The notes under the pieces are model-generated. The model saw only the letters and a program-made list of their open reading frames with translations. It was not told where the DNA came from and searched no databases. From Sipunculus nudus (taxonomy: Eukaryota; Annelida; Sipuncula; Golfingiida; Sipunculidae), in the NCBI GenBank assembly GCA_026874595.1, contig CM049310.1, positions 50,531,058 through 50,595,057 of the forward strand: a DNA stretch of 64,000 nucleotides, given 5' to 3'. The translations under genes were made by a program, and so were the position numbers. Below, one piece after another: positions 13,248 through 24,039 of this stretch; position 1 is the first letter of the stretch; the number at the start of each line of letters is the position of its first letter.

Positions 13248-13331
<84 letters not shown>
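13248..13331. repeat. (TA)n microsatellite, about 42 units
   Basis: The longest uninterrupted TA tract in the window. It lies 60 bases left of the hammerhead palindrome, whose other end runs directly into another TA tract. Confidence 0.98.
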
Positions 13332-13334
<3 letters not shown>

Positions 13335-13420
13335 GGTAGTGTTACCCTCCGATGTAAAGTGCTTTATGGCCTACAGACTAGGCCAGAGCGGTATAACTCT
13401 GGAGAAAAACAACACGGTTA

Positions 13421-13468
13421 ATTCACAACAGTCTGTTTCACGGGATGCGACCCGATCATCAGGTGAAT
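13421..13468 (-). ncRNA. Hammerhead-ribozyme-like motif, minus-strand copy
   Basis: Mirror image of the plus-strand motif in the left arm of the palindrome, with the same core, stem II and short stem III. The only base that differs between the two arms falls on the cleavage-site residue: A in the plus copy (13529), U in this copy (13427 on the minus strand). Both are permitted residues. Chance or an assembly event could explain the mismatch position. Confidence 0.55.
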
Positions 13469-13487
13469 GTGGTTAGATTCTAACCAC

Positions 13488-13535
13488 ATTCACCTGATGA
13501 TCGGGTCGCATCCCGTGAAACAGACTGTAGTGAAT
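13488..13535 (+). ncRNA. Hammerhead-ribozyme-like motif, plus-strand copy
   Basis: The parts occur in correct order. Stem I pairs ATTCAC (13488-13493) with GTGAAT (13530-13535). The conserved core CTGATGA is at 13494-13500. Stem II pairs CGGG (13502-13505) with CCCG (13512-13515). The conserved GAAA is at 13517-13520. A very short stem III pairs ACAG (13520-13523) with CTGT (13525-13528). The cleavage-site residue is A at 13529, giving a GTA triplet, which is allowed by the NUH rule. The oddity is a U-U opposition (13501/13516) at the base of stem II, where a purine-pyrimidine pair is usual, and a one-base stem III loop. Self-cleavage may therefore be weak or depend on dimers. Confidence 0.6.
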
Positions 13536-13559
13536 TAACCGTGTTGTTTTTCTCCAGAG

Positions 13560-13591
<32 letters not shown>
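13560..13591. repeat. (TA)n microsatellite with short (TG)n end
   Basis: TA tract that starts within the last bases of the palindrome arm and passes into TGTGTGTG at 13591-13598. Confidence 0.97.
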
Positions 13592-13599
<8 letters not shown>

Positions 13600-15960
13600 A
13601 TATTACTTTAGTGGCACCATAAAGTGGGTGTCACAACATATTGCGCAGAGTGCAATGGGTAGTCTCATTTTATACTGTTCTTTATCATATTTAGCTACAG
13701 TGAGCTCCTCTGTATCCTGTACACTTTTTACTTTGGGTCTGCAAATGTGGCCACTTCGCAGGGCAGGCTACCCTTGAAGTAAGTCTTATTTACATGTATT
13801 ATTGTTTTCAAATTATGTAATATTAGGAACAGCATTATTAATATGATGCTTAAAACCACCTGATGCTATGTCATGTTGTGCTTATCAAAATATTAAAATG
13901 ATTCAAATGAATTTGAAATATATATATATATCTAATATTTTACGGATTTTCAAATGAAAAATCTAATCTTATCCTTTAAATATACGAAATAAATAAAAAA
14001 AAACATACAGGGCAAAATAAGTTAAAAAAGTGATACCGACATCAGAAAAAAAAAATAATGATACCTGCTGAAACGGACAGTGTAGACCAGAACAAATGAT
14101 CCAAATGGTAACATCAGTGAAGCAGTCAACTTAATTATATCAAGAAAATCAAATAATTGATCATAATATTCTAGGTATAGTGATGGGGAATAGTTCATGA
14201 TAGGAAAAAGAGAAATAACAAGGCCAAAGTGTTTACTGCAGGAAACTCACGATGAAATTGACTTTAGTTTTCCCCCGGGTGTAACCTCAAATCGATTTCA
14301 TTCTGTCCCCTAAGATGTTATATTACCCCTTTGAAATAGTTGTTTCTTTATGCATATTTATTGATGAAGTGTAAACGTCAAAATTAACATTCTGTGACTA
14401 TTTTATTTTTCAGGAATTATTTCTAGCTTTAAATCGTGTTCCGCAAACGTGTTCTATTGAAAATATCAATATATCGTGAGTTAAAAGCATAAGAAATTAT
14501 CATTTAGCTAAATCAGCGAGGTTAGTAACCTCAGGTCATGGCCGTCCCTGTGGATAATATGAAATCGATTAAGATTACTGGAGATTACCTGAAGTGGGGG
14601 TTGCCTGAAGTCTTTGTACACCGCTATTGTATCTATGATCCAACTTGCTGCGTCTGTTTTGTATTGACGCTGCTTTCACATGTAGTGTTACTGAGAGCAG
14701 AGCTGTATAAATTAAATAATTCTTGCACTTTGCTGACCTAACGTATACATATATATTGCTAAAAGGCTAAAAGATACCGAGAACTAAGAGTTAAGACTAT
14801 GAATAATTTGAATGGAAATAAAACGTAAACGATCAATTAATCAAAGTGACGCTACATGAAAATGATTCAGGAGATACCAACAGTTTTTAAAAGATTCCTA
14901 TACTTTATTATGTATTACTATTTGGAATATGCAGGGGGAAAGCCACAATGGATAATATTTTAATAACTACTTAAAGGGGCGAGGATATAATTTTTCTCCT
15001 GCCGTTGGTTTTCCTTTTAGCATGGACGGATTGTGATGAACGTTTGCGGAGGGTAGGCGTTATACCGAGGAAACAGCCGTTTAATTTTGGAGGTAATCTG
15101 GATCACCAAACAAGTTTTCTTTGAAAGAATTCTTTACCATTCCGAGAGAGGACAGGTTTGTTTTTCCGGCGAGACTGTTTTCATTCACTAGTATTGAAGG
15201 ATCTGGTGATCCAGAATGTTGGCGGAGGTATGTGGTCTCTGAGTGCTTTCTAGGTTATTCAGTGAACTGTTTTCTTCAGAGTTCAGGAGCAGCGTAAAGG
15301 ATATTGATCGATCTGGTTTAACTAAGCCTATAGATCTATATCAAATCAGACAGACACCCATTACTAACACATACGGTATTGAATTATTAGATTTGTTTAA
15401 TTAGGAATTTCATCAACTGACTCTCACTTCAGAGGTAATACAGCAAAACGAAAATTAGAAAACACTTTCATCATCATAAACCAAGTGTAGCACGTGTTTA
15501 TTATGCTACCCTAGGTTATCATTTGAATGAACATTCATATTTCATAAAAACTTGGCGGTATGTAATTCACAGAGAATACGGTCACGTGATCAGGAAATGG
15601 GACCGTTGTGACAAATCCAATTAACAGTTGGTGTGAATGGATGAGCCGCCATCATAATATCTCCATAAAATCTAGAAAATAACTATTTATCGCATAAAAT
15701 GTCTGTTCTTCTTAGTAAATGATTAAATGATTAATTATGCATCACAGGACCACCTAGCCTCATCTTTTCTTTCCAAGAAAAGAACCCTCTCTGTCTATTG
15801 TTTGTGTCTTCCTAGGATCGCCATTTTCACACAATTTATTAAATATTACTTTTTTTCAGTCTTGCTTTACTAGGACTAATCTTGATGATTTGGTTTTCTT
15901 AACTCCTCTGAGTTATGTATATGTCATTTCGCGTTAAAATGTAAGAAATTTAACTGAGGT
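13600..15960. other. AT-rich non-coding spacer
   Basis: A short (AT)n tract at 13917-13931 and several poly-A runs. No gene, RNA or clear mobile element seen. Confidence 0.5.
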
Positions 15961-15963
<3 letters not shown>

Positions 15964-16014
<51 letters not shown>

Positions 16015-16030
16015 AAGAAAGAGAGAAATA
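15964..16030. repeat. (TA)n(GA)n compound microsatellite
   Basis: About 21 TA units to 16006, followed by an imperfect GA/GAAA tract. Confidence 0.97.
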
Positions 16031-16637
16031 TAAGACTATATAAGAAAAAACTTATACCACTAATAAGTTGTCGTCGCACACTTCATAACTTACATTATAA
16101 AAGGTTATTCAATACAAAACACTTATTGTTTCATAAAGAAAACTGCCATATATTGGGCATTTTTATTTTTCAGCTTGCAATTATAAAAAAAAAAGAAATA
16201 TCGGATGCGGTTTGTTTGTATATCATGTATCAAAATGCCTTGTGTAATGCATATTTTATGGTTTATGGAAGTCTCTTAGCGGAACGTGGTATATGGAATC
16301 AGACCCTCGTGTATGAAATCAAGATTTTTTTGTGGTCATGACCACTTGAATTTAGCAGTTGACAATATAGAGACTACAAAAAGGACGGATAATAGATTTA
16401 TCATTCACAAAATATGTACATGTGTGACATATTTGGGATAAAATGATGAATATACCTTTTATCGTCTTTGTATAAAACAGCACGAGTATTGCATTATTAT
16501 ATAAGAATAAAAGCCACAGCGGGATCAGATTGATGGTGAAAGTTGTGTTTTGCACGATATAGGACATGTCATAAGGTAACATAGCAACACACACTATACC
16601 TTTAACTAGGGACATACCAATATTCAACTGACACTCA

Positions 16638-16838
16638 TTAAGGCCACATCAAATAAAAGATCAATCTATTTTCAATGAAAATTTCATGAATCAAAATCTT
16701 GTATTATTAATACACATTATTATTTCATTGAAGGGATTGAGGCAAGAGCATCAGTTAGCGAAATTAATACCAAGGACCTGCTCATTTATAATATTGACGC
16801 ATAAAAAATAGACCAGGTATTGTTTGGTGTGGCCTTAA
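16638..16838. mobile_element. TTAA-flanked miniature inverted-repeat element
   Basis: The termini are TTAAGGCCACATCAAA at 16638-16653 and, at the right, TTTGGTGTGGCCTTAA ending at 16838. They are inverted repeats with one mismatch. TTAA at both outer edges is the target duplication characteristic of piggyBac-type transposition. The total is 201 bases with no coding capacity, so a transposase would have to act in trans. Internal sequence is AT-rich. Confidence 0.7.
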
Positions 16839-16888
16839 GCCGGATGTACATAACGCTAAAGTATACGTACGTCCGCGTTAAGTTTGCG

Positions 16889-16996
16889 ATGATGGAAGAC
16901 CTCTGCGATGCATTACTCGATATTGCTTGTATCACGACTGAAGCAGGCATACCAGCCCAATTATCAGTGTCTACTGAGTAGGGTTGTCAAGGCTAC
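16889..16996 (+). repeat. Dispersed 108-bp repeat, copy 1
   Basis: Begins ATGATGGAAGACC and ends near GGTTGTCAAGGC. It matches 23925-24031 in the same orientation at roughly 85% identity by eye, with no large gap. Beyond 16996 this copy continues into a segment with several ATCGAT/TATCGATA motifs that copy 2 lacks. No terminal inverted repeats and no coding content; the family is unknown to me. Confidence 0.75.
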
Positions 16997-17964
16997 ATGC
17001 AAAGTGGATCGATACCCGTATCGATGTGACGTATCAATATGTATCGATATATCGGTATATTCATACAGCCCTACTAGTTTCGGACCCCAATTTGTCGAAT
17101 TTGCGTTTTTCTTTACGATTTTGATAAAAAGATTATCTTTAGTCAATAGACGCCAGATATCAGAATAGACCCCTTTATTTAATATCTAAGTGGATGATAA
17201 GATGATAATAATAATAAAAAAAAACTGAGATCAGATATAAATTATAACTACATATAGTTTCTACAGTGGTTTCTCAAAGGGAAACCCATGTTTTGTAGAT
17301 TTGTTACAAAGAAGAGAAAGAGAAACCCACTTCTAATGTTTGAATTATTTACTCCGGCTGTTGTTTAAGACCTTCATTGCAACACCATCCTTCAGAATAT
17401 TAGTGACATAATCAATTTATTATCTAAGAATACAATATAATTTCTCACCACAGGTTTCATAAATGCGACAAGATCTATGACACCGATCACATACATAAAC
17501 AATCACGTTTGCATATTGGTGCCACAAATATTTGAAAAAGCATTGTTAGCTAAAAGAATCAGAATGACGTCATACAGCGCCGTCAGGTCTGAAAGAAGTG
17601 GTCGGGAAACCGCATATCATGAATTAAATATTTAATTCCCTGCTGCTGGAATGTTTATAATTTGTCATATATGGGACAGGAACATGAAAATTTAATAAAA
17701 TTTAATAAATCATCAAACAACGATTGATCAATCGGTTTCGCTGTGTGGAGAGGACTGGTAGTGCCATATAATCCTGCAAATCAAAACTAATCATCAATAC
17801 ATATGGATGATCAAATCCTTCTTAACGGAGTTTGGGTTTCTAGTCTAGCAATATAACGAATCTTATTTTACAATTACTTATAAAGGTTGTGATAAGTCTC
17901 GACAACTCGGTCGGTGTTTCATTAAACGTTGGGAGAATCCTATTGCAAGATAGTTTACATATTG

Positions 17965-18080
17965 CAATATTGATAACTCTGTTATAAAATCAGAATCGCC
18001 TATTTAGCTCGTAACAAATGCATTATTGATAACTCTTTTATGAAATCAGTATTGTCTTTAGCTGGCAACAAACGCATTAT
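17965..18080. repeat. Two-copy tandem duplication, ~63 bp
   Basis: The motif ATTGATAACTCT..ATAAAATCAG is followed by a second ATTGATAACTCT..ATGAAATCAG, then the shared GCAACAAA-GCATTAT-like ends. The units have diverged. Confidence 0.55.
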
Positions 18081-18384
18081 CTGGCATCCTTGTTGATGAG
18101 GGTAAGGACATCCCGAGAACATTCTTCGGGCTTCTTTACTTGTAAGAAACGGGTCACATTGCCACCAAACTCTCTAGGTTGATAGATAGGAGTACTTTCC
18201 TATCGTATTTCCGTACCCTTATCAAACCCTGACCTAATAAAATCGTAAACGCTCAAGGGGGCTGCTATTTTGGCTACAGACTAAAACCCGGATGTCGCAA
18301 GTCACATGTCGGAAATAAGGATATATTGCTAGTCATATAATTGTCGTATTGAAATTTTTTCTTTCATACCAATGAGAAGAGGTG

Positions 18385-18398
18385 ATATATATATATAT

Positions 18399-18435
<37 letters not shown>
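18385..18435. repeat. (AT)n/(ACAT)n microsatellite
   Basis: AT dinucleotides interrupted by ACATACATACAT around 18401-18412. Confidence 0.97.
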
Positions 18436-18599
18436 AAACGTAATATGTATAATATATTGTAATGGAGACAGAGGTCTGAATGTGAAATTCTGTGTGGCTG
18501 TTCGAATGAGAAATATTAGTGGTTTGTTTTTATGCTGGATTAAAAAAGATAATAACGCGATATAATGCGAGTATTATATTGCCAACACGCTGTTGTTTT

Positions 18600-19080
18600 G
18601 ACAGTTTGACCTCATTTCCAGGCTCTCATTTTAATTTTGCGCAATGGCATGACATAGGCCATCATTTATGTCAAGCTGATTGAAGCAGGCCTCCGGTTTG
18701 ATGTGCTCATTGTTGGACGTGAGCGTCGCATGGTTCAGGGCCCGACGTCAAGATGACTCCAGAACTAATGATTTCAATAAATAACTCCTGATTTAAGACG
18801 CTACCAGCTCGGGGAGTTTCACACCAGTTGATTATTTGCGGCCACAGATTTACGATATTAGTCCATTAAACCTGTGGCAGGACGACACGCCGTAGTTTTC
18901 TTTGCCAACTAATAGTATTTGCTCTGCCGTCGGGTCGGTTGATTTAGTCAGTTTATCCCCCACCGGGAACACTCCCTCCACGGCCTTCGTGAGTACGGCT
19001 ACATCAGACTCCCGCTTCAGAGATGGAACGCTCCGCGGTTCCTCACTCACAGTAAGTTGACTGAAACCCTTACTTTTCCA
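18600..19080. promoter_or_regulatory. GC-rich island, candidate regulatory block
   Basis: A 480-base island with markedly more G and C than its flanks. It includes several homeodomain-like TTAAT/ATTA motifs and ATTTGCGGCCACAG near 18834-18847. A 66-codon minus-strand frame at 18850-19050 shows no domain. Candidate conserved non-coding element. Confidence 0.25.
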
Positions 19081-19832
19081 TAGTTCTAGGTAATGGGCAG
19101 TATAGAAATTTAGGTAAGTTCAAATATCCCGCTCTCGGTCTTGACATTATTTTTATATTAAAAAATATAAATATGCTACGCACACGTACACAAAGTTGTC
19201 GTTTTTATCATAATGAACAATATATAATATCTACCGAGAAATTATCCCAATCACCTATCTAATCTTTATAAACTAAAGGTAAACGCTTGGATCTTTTATA
19301 ATAATAGGCAAGAAAACGGTTACACCGCAACCAGGCTGCTTTTTGTTTAATTATATCAACGTTTTTATAATATGTGGGACCCCGCCAAAATCATCAAACC
19401 AATTTCAACAAAGGCATCTGACAGCAAGCCAGAAAAGCTTTCTAGCTCCGCATATTTGCAGCCTATCACCTTAGGTTACATGTTTTTCCCGTTTTTCAAC
19501 ATTGCTGTGTTTACAAACACGATATCGATAAATAAGTTCAAATATCCTTCGTGAAGGCGTTATAAGCACTTTACACAAACAATATAACCCTTAGATCATT
19601 AATATTTACATATAGGAAGCAAGAAATCACATAATTATTTTTTAAAAGGTGGGTGAATGGGCACCTTTAAAGTACAGGTCAGAATCCTATACCCTGATAA
19701 CTCTGACATCACTCAGATCTATACCAAGAAGACGAAACCGAGGCAATCCGGTTGTAAGAGAAGGCTGATGAGAAGTTGAGGGAACACAAGTTCATCAACT
19801 TAAAGCCCACATGTAAGGCCAAAATAAAAAAA

Positions 19833-20139
19833 AAGGTATGATTCTCAGGCACTTTTTTGCAGAAATCAATGCGGGCGGGCGCTTTTTTTATTTTAAATTT
19901 TTTGGTATGTTTCGATAAAAATGTCATATGATAAGGTAAAAGCATGAAAATAACAGTTTTATTTTGCTAAATAAGTAAAAGCACTACAAAACAAAGGAAA
20001 TTGTATGGTTTTATCTTCTTGAAAGAAATGTCGGAGCGGCAGCAGCTCGAAATTGGAAAGTTTTTATTGAAAATCAAAATAAAAATGTTTGATGCGGGCG
20101 TTTAAAATTGATGCGGGCGGTGCCTGAGAACCATACCTT
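19833..20139. mobile_element. 307-bp inverted-repeat element with GCGGGCG motifs
   Basis: The left end AAGGTATGATTCTCAGGCAC and the right end (reverse complement AAGGTATGGTTCTCAGGCAC) are 20-base inverted repeats with one mismatch. Just inside each end are TGCGGGCG repeats: left near 19870-19881, right near 20093-20119 with two copies. The core is AT-rich and non-coding. Both flanks are homopolymer-rich, so I cannot define a target duplication or assign a superfamily. Confidence 0.7.
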
Positions 20140-20149
20140 TAATTTTTTT

Positions 20150-21530
20150 CGCCTAAGTGAGTAGAATTTTTATTTGAGCTATCCTGAAAATGAACCACTC
20201 TCATAGAAGCATATATGTAACACATAAATCCTTAATGTGCATTAGACTTTATAAGTGTCGGATTACCTGGAGTAAGAGAAAATGGATAGACAAATAAACG
20301 CTGCGATGAACAGAAACGACTTGAACATAATCTGGCTTAGGCAGTTTCTATGATTCGTTAGATGTGTACATTTTTATGGTTGTGCAGGGCACCAATCTAG
20401 ATCCAGGACGCCTCAGTTTTTACTGGGCTCTGGGGAATACCCGGTTCTTTATTTGGGGAGGTAACGCGGACGGACAATTATTCTGCGCATGCGCGTCTGA
20501 GGGGATCACAAAAAGGTTACCTTTAAGACCATGGTACGCTGTGTCTTTTATTGCCCTATTTGCTAATAAACTTCATATCATATTATCCCCGTTATATTTC
20601 ATCAAACGGTGGCTCGAGGCTAAGCTCTTATCCAAGGCAAATAATTATGTTTTTTTTTATATAATTGCGCACCTTTTGACATGGGGATAAATAAATATAA
20701 CATAATAGGTATGAACATAACTGGATGCTAACAAATATGACCACAGAACTACATTTATTACGAAATAATTAAATCTGTGCAAAATAAGGTGAAATGCAAG
20801 GGAAAATTAAAAAAAAAAAATGCATCAAACACAGGATTTATTGCCTGTGCACTGTCTCAGGAGTGTTAATAAATATGTTCCAGCATATCTGATGAAGATG
20901 CAGAAGACGTCTGGCATCACTCTAAATAATCAGTAACACGACCCATACTGACATTCTTGGTACAAGTGTTAATTTAATTATGATTCAATGTCATATTTTT
21001 TATTTATAAGAAAAGAGTTGTTATTTTCGTTTTCATGAAAAAAAATCAATTTACGTCAATAGAGAAGTTTTTTTCAGTTTTCATCAAAGGCAGGTTTTTC
21101 TTTGCAACCAAAGCCACAATGTAAACTCAGATGTATTTTAAAGTACACGATTAAACAACAATCTAGATAATGGATTTTTTTATCCTTCTGACTTAGATAT
21201 TTCCATGTAAAGTTAAAATACATGTCTTTGAAAAAGTAGACTCTTATAAAAATAACCAGATTTGGAATTCTTCAAAAGTTATCATGCACAACAGAGAAGT
21301 GAGCATTCTAATCTTTCAGAATGTTTATTAACTGATCCCGTGAGTTTTACTTTAGAAAAAAGCAAAACAATATTTACACACTCCAGAGAGTCCTTAGTAC
21401 ATATCAGACAAAAAAAATGAGAAAATATCTATGGTAGTAGGAACAATTTAACACAACACATGCAAGTATTCAGGATGATCCTTAAGAAATAAAAAAGGTT
21501 AGTACGAGTATGCTGATTTAATTATTTCCT
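20150..21530. other. AT-rich non-coding spacer
   Basis: A slightly GC-richer patch at 20380-20560 is open in one plus-strand frame for 108 codons but has no recognisable domain. Nothing else seen. Confidence 0.5.
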
Positions 21531-21531
21531 G

Positions 21532-21584
<53 letters not shown>
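21532..21584. repeat. (AT)n microsatellite
   Basis: AT dinucleotides with one C interruption near 21549. Confidence 0.97.
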
Positions 21585-21587
<3 letters not shown>

Positions 21588-22184
21588 TTATATATAGAAA
21601 TGTTATACAAATATAGAAGAATCAAATGTTGTCCATGCAGGCATGTTTACCACAACGTAGTTTCTGCAACATGTCCGACAACATGTGATCCCTCAATATT
21701 TGTTTAACTATATACGGACCTGATTCCATACCGTAGAGGACTGTAGCAGCTGTTTCTAGCAGGAATGACAAACGGGATCATATTATAAACCCTTGCAGGT
21801 CATTTTGTAACACTGCACTTGACCATTGTCCACCGTGCAGTCTCCGCTTGAACAAACCACACTAACAGCCTCTCTGGAGTTCTTAACCCTGGTGACTCTC
21901 CGTTTATTGTTAAGCTTTGTTTGTAACATGATGCTTTGGATTTAATCAAAGTAATCTTGTACATTGTCAAACATGTTTGATATGTTGCAACAATATCAAT
22001 ACTGAGCCATTCATTAATTAAACATGCAGGTAACTGTGCTTATATACACGGATTTGATTTGCAATATCATTAATTGACAGGAACGTTTTGGCCGATATTG
22101 TTACCTGTCTGTACATTATCTTAACTGACTAATGAAGAAATAAGTAGAATCTGAAAAAAAATGTTTTAACATTCGACCTCATGA

Positions 22185-22999
22185 GGGGAGACTCGTTTTT
22201 TTTATTTTGCATTTTGTAAAATAATTATAGTGCAACGGATATAATTATGCTGATTTGTGCTGGTTTGCAGATTTATTCATAATAAAAAACAGCAATTTTA
22301 TAATATGACGTATTTCTAAAGGGGAGACTCGTTTTTTTTATTTTGCATTTTGTAAAATAATTATTGTGCAACGGATATAATTATGCTGATTTGTGCTGGT
22401 TTGCAGATTTATTCATAATAAAAAACAGCAATTTTATAATATGACGTATTTCTAAAGGGGAGACTCGTTTTTTTTATTTTGCATTTTGTAAAATAATTAT
22501 AGTGCAACGGATATAATTATGCTGATTTGTGCTGGTTTGCAGATTTATTCATAATAAAAACAGCAATTTTATAATATGACGTATTTCTAAAGGGGAGACT
22601 TTTTTTTTTATTTTGCATTTTGTAAAATAATTATAGTGCAACGGATATAATTATGCTGATTTGTGCTGGTTTGCAGATTTATTCATAATAAAAAACAGCA
22701 ATTTTATAATATGACGTATTTCTAAAGGGGAGACTCGTTTTTTTTTATTTTGCATTTTGTAAAATAATTATAGTGCAACGGATATAATTATGCTGATTTG
22801 TTCTGGTTTGCAGATTTATTCATAATAAAAAACAGCAATTTTATAATATGACGTATTTCTAAAGGGGAGACTCGTTTTTTTTATTTTGCATTTTGTAAAA
22901 TAATTATAGTGCAACGGATATAATTATGCTGATTTGTGCTGGTTTGCAGATTTATTCATACTTAAAAACAGCAATTTTATAATATGACGTATTTCTAAA
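22185..22999. repeat. Satellite array, six copies of a 136-bp unit
   Basis: Units start with GGGGAGACT at 22185, 22321, 22457, 22592, 22727 and 22864, giving periods of 136, 136, 135, 135 and 137 bases. Each unit holds a T-run, GTGCAACGGATATAATTATG, GCTGGTTTGCAG and ATGACGTATTTCTAAA. Copies differ by only a few substitutions and T-run length, so the expansion or homogenisation is recent. There is no open frame through the unit and no terminal inverted repeat. The array ends cleanly in unique sequence at 22999. Confidence 0.95.
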
Positions 23000-23920
23000 G
23001 CTAATTCGGTCATTGGTTCTTACCTTCAAATATTTAAATAAATTGCTTTTCAGTAAAAAAATGAGATGATTCAGGCTGCAGTTTACTTTTATGACCATTT
23101 TTACTTACAGACTCATGATTAAGGAATCATATCTATTAAATGAAGAATTTTTTTAATCAGAAAAAAAATCGTTTGGGGTTTAAAAAATATATTACCTCAC
23201 ATTACGATACGTTTGCCTGCTTTGCTCTTGTGTCCGTTAGCTAATCTGATGCCGTCTAAAATATTTCTTGTCAATGATGTATCACTTTTCACGCGTTTGG
23301 CTGCTGACTATATAATGCCGGAGGTTGTTAGTATAACGTCACACTTTCCTATGAATGACCATGTAATGTCAACGTGTGTATCCATAAACGAACATCCGAC
23401 GATACCGATCCGATATTTGACTAGGCTAAGCGATGTAATGTTAGCGTCATTTCTGCCCTCTGACATTGAAGAATCCACAACCAGCATACTGGCTGTCAGA
23501 GTGCCGTCACATCCTTCAGCGGGGAACGCACTTTAAGGCTCTATGAGGATGCAAATATTTTCGTCATTTCTGACAACTCCTCATGGTCTACAGATACACT
23601 GTCAATTGACATGAACCAGACTAATCATAAGCATTTTAAGTATACTTTCTAACAACACCAAACATGAGCGGGAAAAGTTCCATTTTTTCAGCATATTGGT
23701 AAACCCCTCCGCATGTTTGTCCAATTTCTGACGGCATGAATAGCCGTATAGCTCGCAGGGGCTACTGGACGCAACCAACTTTTACACGATACAAGAAATG
23801 ACAAGTTACAATAGAGACGGAGTTTCAGTTTGGGTTGTGAGTTCACATTTATTCTTTTGTGTTAATTCATCATTTGTAGCCCTATGTTAAGATGACGGGC
23901 TGTTTACCATAATATAAATG
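23000..23920. other. Spacer with a moderately GC-rich patch
   Basis: The patch 23210-23540 is open for 107 codons on the plus strand, but the peptide has no recognisable domain. No other feature seen. Confidence 0.4.
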
Positions 23921-23924
23921 CAAC

Positions 23925-24031
23925 ATGATGGAAGAACACTGCGATGCATTCCTCAATATTGCTTGTATCATGACTCAAGTAGGCATATCAGCCTAATTAT
24001 CAGTGTCTACTGAGTCGGGTTGTCAAGGTTA
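23925..24031 (+). repeat. Dispersed 108-bp repeat, copy 2
   Basis: Second copy of the repeat at 16889-16996, direct orientation, about 7 kb away. Its flanks share nothing obvious with copy 1, which argues for a dispersed element and against a segmental duplication. Confidence 0.75.
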
Positions 24032-24039
24032 TGTATAGG

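Larger units (their letters stand above)
13392..13564. mobile_element. Head-to-head palindrome of Penelope-like element ends
   Basis: Two 86-base arms (13392-13477 and 13479-13564) are reverse complements of each other, with one central base and a single mismatch (13427 versus 13529). Each arm reads outward from the centre through a hammerhead-ribozyme-like core. Hammerhead motifs of this short-stem-III layout are known from the terminal repeats of Penelope-like retroelements, which also often carry inverted terminal copies. TA microsatellites abut the right arm and lie close to the left arm. On the minus strand the unit seems to continue past the palindrome to about 13333, where it meets the left TA tract. 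No reverse transcriptase or GIY-YIG sequence is present, so this is a terminal fragment or a non-autonomous derivative. An assembly-made inverted duplication cannot be excluded. Confidence 0.65.

Noticed and set aside
16976-17080. MITE with AGTAGGGTTGT ends
   Set aside because: The left 'terminus' lies inside the dispersed 108-bp repeat, whose homology runs through it. The inverted match is therefore probably fortuitous.
20885-20935. Another hammerhead core (CTGATGA near 20889)
   Set aside because: No GAAA at the right distance after a stem II, and no stem I partner.
22185-22999. Could the regular array be a CRISPR?
   Set aside because: The whole 136-bp unit is repeated, with no unique spacers, and the sequence is from a eukaryote.
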